64,000 nucleotides of DNA, taken from positions 114,912,246-114,976,245 of the forward strand of contig OU015523.1 of NCBI GenBank assembly GCA_907165065.1, written 5' to 3'. Below the pieces are notes generated by a model. The model searched no databases and had not been told where the DNA came from. It saw only the letters and a program-made list of their open reading frames with translations. This document shows, piece after piece, positions 59,450 to 64,000 of the stretch (its first letter is position 1; each line of letters opens with the position of its first letter). Made by a program: the position numbers and the translations under genes. This stretch comes from Caprimulgus europaeus (Eukaryota; Chordata; Aves; Caprimulgiformes; Caprimulgidae).

Positions 59450-60412
59450 ATTATAGAGTCATAGAATCATAGAATGGTTTGGGTTGGAAGGGACCTTAAA
59501 GATCATCCAGTTCCAACCCCCCTGCCATGAGCAGGGACACCTTCCACTAGACCAGGTTGCTCAAAGCCTCATCCAACCTGGCCTTGAACACCTCTAGGGA
59601 GGGGGCAGCCACAACTTCCCTGGGCAGTGTCTCACCACCCTCACAGGAAAGAATTTCCTCCTGATGCCTAATCTATACCTACCCTCTTCCAGTTTAAAGC
59701 CACTTCCCCTTGTTCTATCACTCCCTGCCCTTGTACAAAGTCCCTCCCCAGCCTTCCTGTAGCCCCTTCAGGTACTGGAAGGCCGCTATAAGGTCTCCCC
59801 TAAGCCTTCTCTTCTCCAGGCTGAACAGCCCCAACTCTCTCAGCCTATCCTCATAGGAGAGGTGCTCCAGCCCTTGGATCATCCTCGTGGCCTCCTCTGG
59901 ACTCGTTCTAACTGGTCCATGTCTCTCTTGTGTTGGGGGCTCCAGAACTGGACACAGGTGGGGTCTCACAAGAGTGGATCAGATTGTGAGAATCCCCTCT
60001 CTCGACCTGCTGGCCACGCTTCTCTTGATGCAGCCCAGGATATGGTTGGTCTTCTGGGCTGCAAGAACACATTGCTGGCTCATGTTGAGCTTCTTGTCCA
60101 GCACCACTCCCAAGTCCTTCTCTTCAGAGCTGGTCTCAAGCATGGCCCAGCCTGTATTTATGTTTGGGGTTGCCCCAACCCAGGTGCAGGACCTTGCATT
60201 ATTGAATTTCATGAGCTTAGCACAGGCCTACCTCTCAAGCCTGTCAAGGTCCCTCTGGGTGGCATCCCATCCCTCCAGTGTGTGAACTGCACCACTCAGC
60301 TTGGTGTTGTCGGCAAACTTGCTGAGGGTGCACTCAATCCCACTGTCCAACAATGTTAAACAGCACCGGCCCCAATACTGACCCCTGAGGGACAAAATTA
60401 CTCTACAGAGAG
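59450..60412 (-). mobile_element. CR1 LINE, 3' 0.96 kb
   Basis: Two tail units at the low end, complete 3' UTR, and RT back through [20 protein letters not shown] (59718-59969), KDLGVVLDKKLNMSQQCVLA (59979-60212) and the catalytic-adjacent [20 protein letters not shown] (60228-60455). The catalytic motif reads FADN instead of FADD. A scrambled segment at about 59950-59995 replaces the LEYC region. It contains the FADD-region equivalent and extends slightly farther 5' than the 42.7-kb copy. Confidence 0.96.
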
Positions 60413-61187
60413 ATTGAACCACCCAACTTTCAAGGACAAAATAGTCAAAGGTCATTTACTTTTCTTTCTTTATGTTGAAACATACAATATAATGGTAAAT
60501 GAACTCAGTAACACTGCACAGGTCTATAGTCTATGAAGGACTACGTATTCTGCAGTTCATTCTGATATCTTCTCAACAGTAAGGCTAATAATTTGATATA
60601 ACATCTTTTGGACAGGAATAAAACTAGACAAGTCATAGTTTTCAAGGAATAGATACAGAGGCAGCGGAGAGGACAACAAAAACACCCACTTCCTTTAAGG
60701 ATTTGGCAGGCAGTAAAGGGACAGTGTGTCTTGGGGTTATCAGATCCCAGCACAACCTGATGGGACCAACCACAGCAGCTCAGGCAGAGTTTTGCTAAGC
60801 TCAGCCTGAAGAAAAGTGATGTTGGTACCGAAAGTGCCAGATTATTTGCCAAAGCAGTGAGGTCTCAGAAACTTTGCTCAGAGGCAGCACAGCACTCTTT
60901 AGGGCAGGAAAAGCTGTGGCAAGACATGGCAAGTGACTCAGTGCGAGCCTGGTCTGTCTCTTAATCAGGCATTTAAGACAATATATGGCAACTGTTGCAG
61001 AAGATAATGAGAAGCTTTCTTATCACTGTAAAAAGAAGAAAATACCATGATCTCAGGGGAAGGAGCAAAAGCAGTTGCCAAGTATTGGCACTGCAGCTAA
61101 GACAGTGTCTGCATGGAGGGGAGCAAGAGAGTAGGCAGCGAAATGAGGGCTCTGTGCTGGGCATAAATTGCAAGGTTTAGGGCATGG
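60413..61187. other. Unannotated stretch
   Basis: No gene or repeat recognised. Frames up to 103 codons (minus 60541-60852) have no domain. Confidence 0.45.
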
Positions 61188-61660
61188 AGGTTCAGGGACA
61201 ATCTGTGTAGAAGGAGGCCAGGGGCTGCCTTGTGCTGGTCACAGCTGGTTCCATTCAGCTCTGAAGATAATGCAAACTACTAATCAGGTGCCAAAACCTC
61301 ATGCTCAAATATATTTAAGGAAAAGTTTCAGCTGTAAAAGGGAAGAGACACACATGGGAAGAGACACATAAGGAAACGTGTAAAGAGATGTTTGGAAGAT
61401 GGATGGAGATGTTCTTGGAAAGAGGTGCTCCATGCCAGAGTAGGTACCTCTGAGGGGCTGTAGCAGTGCGTGACCCATGCCGGCTTATGGACATCCCTGA
61501 GGGACCTTGCTATGGACCACCCACACTAGGGCAGGGACACTCCTGAGATGGACTGCAGCTTGTGAAAGAAAATGTTTCTTTAGGGTTTTTGTTTAATTGG
61601 TTATGTTTTTCTATTCTTTTTCTCCCGCTGCCTGAATCAATAATAAAAAAAATTGTGTTA
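61188..61660 (+). mobile_element. Avian ERV LTR, probably solo or truncated
   Basis: Block order matches the 8.06-kb fragment at the start (CCAGGGGCTGCCTTGTGCTG, CACAGCTGGTTCC, then ATATTTAAGGAAAAG as TATA region at about 61311) and continues into the repetitive leader-like part: GAGGTGCTCCATGCCAGAG, TGCGTGACCCATGCC, GAGGGACCTTGCTATGGACC and GATGGACTGCAGC. A poly(A)-signal-like AATAATAAA lies at 61639-61647. Exact termini and duplications could not be fixed. Family assignment as an ERVL-type avian LTR is inferred. Confidence 0.7.
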
Positions 61661-62021
61661 ACTAGCAATGAATTAAATTAAGTAAAATTCCCTAAGTAGA
61701 GACTGCTTTGAACATGACAGCCTCTTCAGCATCACTGGCTGAAACAATGCAGATCTCTGTGTTCTCCAGACTCTTGTCTGGGGAGTTCTGCCCCCACACC
61801 TAGATATGTGCAGCCCAAGGGAATAAGCTGACAGGGGGACAGAGGCTGTAGTGCAGCGGTGAACCTTTCTTGGAAGAAGGTGACCAAACAACAGTATGCA
61901 ACACTCCAGTTAACAAGGCCTTCAGGCACTTTTAAAGGTGAATCATTATGTTCTCCTGATCTTCTTTCAGTTTGCTATTTCTCACAAATCACTTTTTCAT
62001 TACATGGCTCCAAATTACCAC
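61661..62021. other. Unannotated stretch before the microsatellite
   Basis: Nothing recognised. Frames entering this interval are extended only by the ATA repeat. Confidence 0.45.

Positions 62022-62086
<65 letters not shown>
62022..62086. repeat. Perfect (ATA)n microsatellite, about 21 units
   Basis: Sixty-five uninterrupted bases of ATA. It generates a poly-Asn run in a plus-strand frame (61859-62200) and a poly-Leu run in a minus-strand frame (61975-62307); neither is a gene. Confidence 0.97.
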
Positions 62087-62088
<2 letters not shown>

Positions 62089-63555
62089 AATTAAACTAGC
62101 CTTACCTCTGGAAATGATGACATTTTCCAAAATGAGAGGGCTGTATAACATGCACCCAGCCTGGCACTTAGCAGTATTACAGTGTTGTGTTTTCCTGTGA
62201 TCTTGCAACACTGCTCTCCTTCTGGAACCTCTGGATCTGGCTCTACCGTGTTCTGAATAAATCCTGCATCTCTGGAAGGGCAGAATAAGTTCACAGCCTC
62301 TTGTCATACCAGCAGTCTCCCATTTTAGCTAATAGGAGATGATTATGGAAATGATGAGTATGGTCAGTAGCTCTTCCTGTAAAAAAGGTATGCTTTCTTG
62401 GCTACCTCCAGACTTTCTGTTCTTTGACCTAGACTCTTCACAGCTTAGGACCTAGTATAGTGACTTAGGATCTCTTGATCCACAATATCCACTGTTTCTT
62501 CTCTGAATGGGAGCATCAGCTCTGTGAGTACATAAGCATTGCACTTCTTGCAGTGACACTAGTTCAGGTTTGTGTGAACCCTTTACTCATAGGGAGGAAA
62601 TCCAGCTCTTTTCCTGCTCTGGAAACATGAGATTTATGTAGTGAATGTCTGCCCAGGAACCCATACTACTTGGTTCATAACTGTAGGCCAGTGGAAAAAG
62701 CAACAGTCCTAAACACTATCAGGTTTTTCAGAGAGGGAGAGAGGAAAAAAAGGGGTTTTGGTCAACTTGACTAACCCTGAGTGCTGAGCAGGTCTCCCTG
62801 CTTCTGCAGGTGCACTGGTATACAGCTTGAGTATTGCTGGTTACATCAGGCTATGTGTGGATGCATTCAACAGCAGACAATAAGGCAGCATCTGTTAGCA
62901 AAACTTTGAGATGGAAAACAGGCCTTAATCAGCCCAATTGTCCTCTTGCTTTAGGAATAACTTTTTTTTTTTTTTCCATGTAATATGGTTTTGAGGTTTG
63001 CATTAATTAGTGCTATTAAAACTGAACAGTAAACAGATATAATACAAGGTATTTTTTCCTGAGAACCTACTAAATAAGATTTATGTTTACAGTAATTAAT
63101 GAAAGGCAAATAATATTTATACATGGCAATGGAGGAACTTCAGTAGAATAGAAAACATATTTTATTTCTTAGGACAGAACACAGTAATAGATAGAATTAC
63201 AGAATAAAGTGAGTCCCTTAAATTCTCCATATATGTCATATATTCCAGCCCTTGACACTCTTAATGACCTCTCTCCAGTTTGCTAATCTATTGCTCTTGT
63301 ATGAGTAAATCTACCTAAAACAATTACATGAAACAATTGCTGATAGCAAATAATGCACTGAGGCGGAATCCACAGGATCCAAACAGAAGTTCATGGCTGA
63401 GATTATAATCTGGAATCCTTAATGGTCACTGAAGACAAATAAACTCTTCTCCGCTGCTGTCCTTCTGAAGTAGACATTAGCAATAGGTTAGATGACTTTG
63501 CATCCTAAATGCCTGATGCCAAGGACGACTGGCTCAGATGGAGATGGATGCCAAG
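62087..63555. other. Unannotated AT-rich stretch
   Basis: No gene or repeat recognised. T16 tract at about 62961-62976. Confidence 0.45.
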
Positions 63556-63771
63556 GATGACTGGAACAACCCCAGTTCCCTCAGCTGCTCCTCATAAGAC
63601 TTGTGATCTAGACCCTTCACTAGCTTCGCTGCCTTTCTTCAGACACACTCCAGCACCTCCATGTTCTTCTTGTAGTGAGGGGCTCAAAACTGAACACGGT
63701 ACTTGAGGTGCAGCCTCACCAGTGCTGAGTACAGGGGTACGATCACTGCCCTACTCCTGCTGGCCACACTA
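63556..63771 (-). mobile_element. Older CR1 RT fragment
   Basis: Reverse-oriented RT C-terminal sequence: AACCCCAGTTCCCTCAGCTG, CTTCACTAGCTTCGCTGCC and CTGAACACGGTACTTGAGG (the LEYRVQF region, readable at the 3' end of the minus frame 63684-63926), then CTGGCCACACTAT. Both ends are truncated. The 48-bp spacer with two CCAAGGA(C/T)GACTGG repeats at 63517-63562 precedes it. Confidence 0.85.
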
Positions 63772-64000
63772 TTGAGTAGTTGCTGAGTATCGTGCCTAGA
63801 ACAATGACAGCTCTTTTCTGGGGCAATGCTTACATACCCAAGACTTCTCACCTGAATTTTTCCCAGCTGGTCCCAGCTACTAGTGCCACAGTGCTGGAAG
63901 ATAGAGATGCACACGGCAGGAGTCAAATCTGTCCTGCCACACTGCAGAGTGGGCTGCTGCTCTATGCACCCATCCTTTGTACCCCAGCTAAACAGCTAAC
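63772..64000. other. Unannotated right edge
   Basis: It could continue the CR1 upstream region in a decayed state, but I cannot align it by eye. Confidence 0.35.

Noticed and set aside
61859-62307. Poly-Asn / poly-Leu proteins
   Set aside because: Both frames exist only because the ATA microsatellite lacks stops in them.

Overview
This window looks like intergenic or deep intronic DNA from a bird nuclear genome. The diagnosis rests on repeats. About twenty copies or fragments of the CR1 LINE are present, many ending in the CR1-specific 8-bp repeat of the ATTCTATG type, together with LTRs of the endogenous-retrovirus families that are scattered through bird genomes. I found no host protein-coding exon, rRNA gene, intact tRNA gene or CRISPR array that I can support. 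The open reading frames are short, overlap on both strands, and are explained by CR1 reverse transcriptase remnants, by a trinucleotide microsatellite, or by chance.

Layout. 1-450: an internally deleted CR1 joining ORF1 sequence to the 3' end of ORF2. 1.24-2.46 kb: an LTR split by a second, reverse-oriented solo LTR with a clean 5-bp target-site duplication (CTCAG). 3.2-4.7 kb: a degenerate tandem repeat with a unit of about 110 bp, broken by two CR1 insertions. 7.7-8.2 kb: a CR1 and an LTR fragment. 10.3-11.0 kb: CR1. 12.8-13.5 kb: a solo LTR with CTAGT duplications. 16.1-16.7 kb: an LTR remnant. 20.4-20.8 kb: an ancient CR1. 22.0-25.35 kb: three CR1s, two forming an inverted pair, plus a half tRNA-Asp-like pseudogene. 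27.77-28.31 kb: an LTR with a recognisable promoter. 32.6-36.4 kb: old and young CR1 pieces. 41.6-46.1 kb: a dense CR1 cluster holding the best preserved copy, with a 285-codon uninterrupted reading frame. 50.7-51.1 kb: CR1. 51.7-52.7 and 58.0-58.35 kb: ancient CR1 of the type abundant in turtles and crocodilians. 59.45-60.4 kb: CR1. 61.2-61.66 kb: an LTR. 62.02 kb: an (ATA)n microsatellite. 63.56-63.77 kb: an older CR1.

The rest is mostly AT-rich single-copy DNA. A few repeat-free blocks rich in homeodomain-like AT motifs are flagged as possible conserved non-coding elements, an inference only alignment can test. There is no operon-like or cooperating gene set. The window instead records layered retrotransposition: amniote-age CR1 relics, older and younger avian CR1s, and LTRs that recombined to solo form. 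The most unexplained structures are the 110-bp array, the tRNA-like half abutting a CR1 whose 5' end carries an in-frame 21-bp triplication, and an 11-bp CAGTTGCACAC motif that recurs four times, twice as a perfect inverted repeat.
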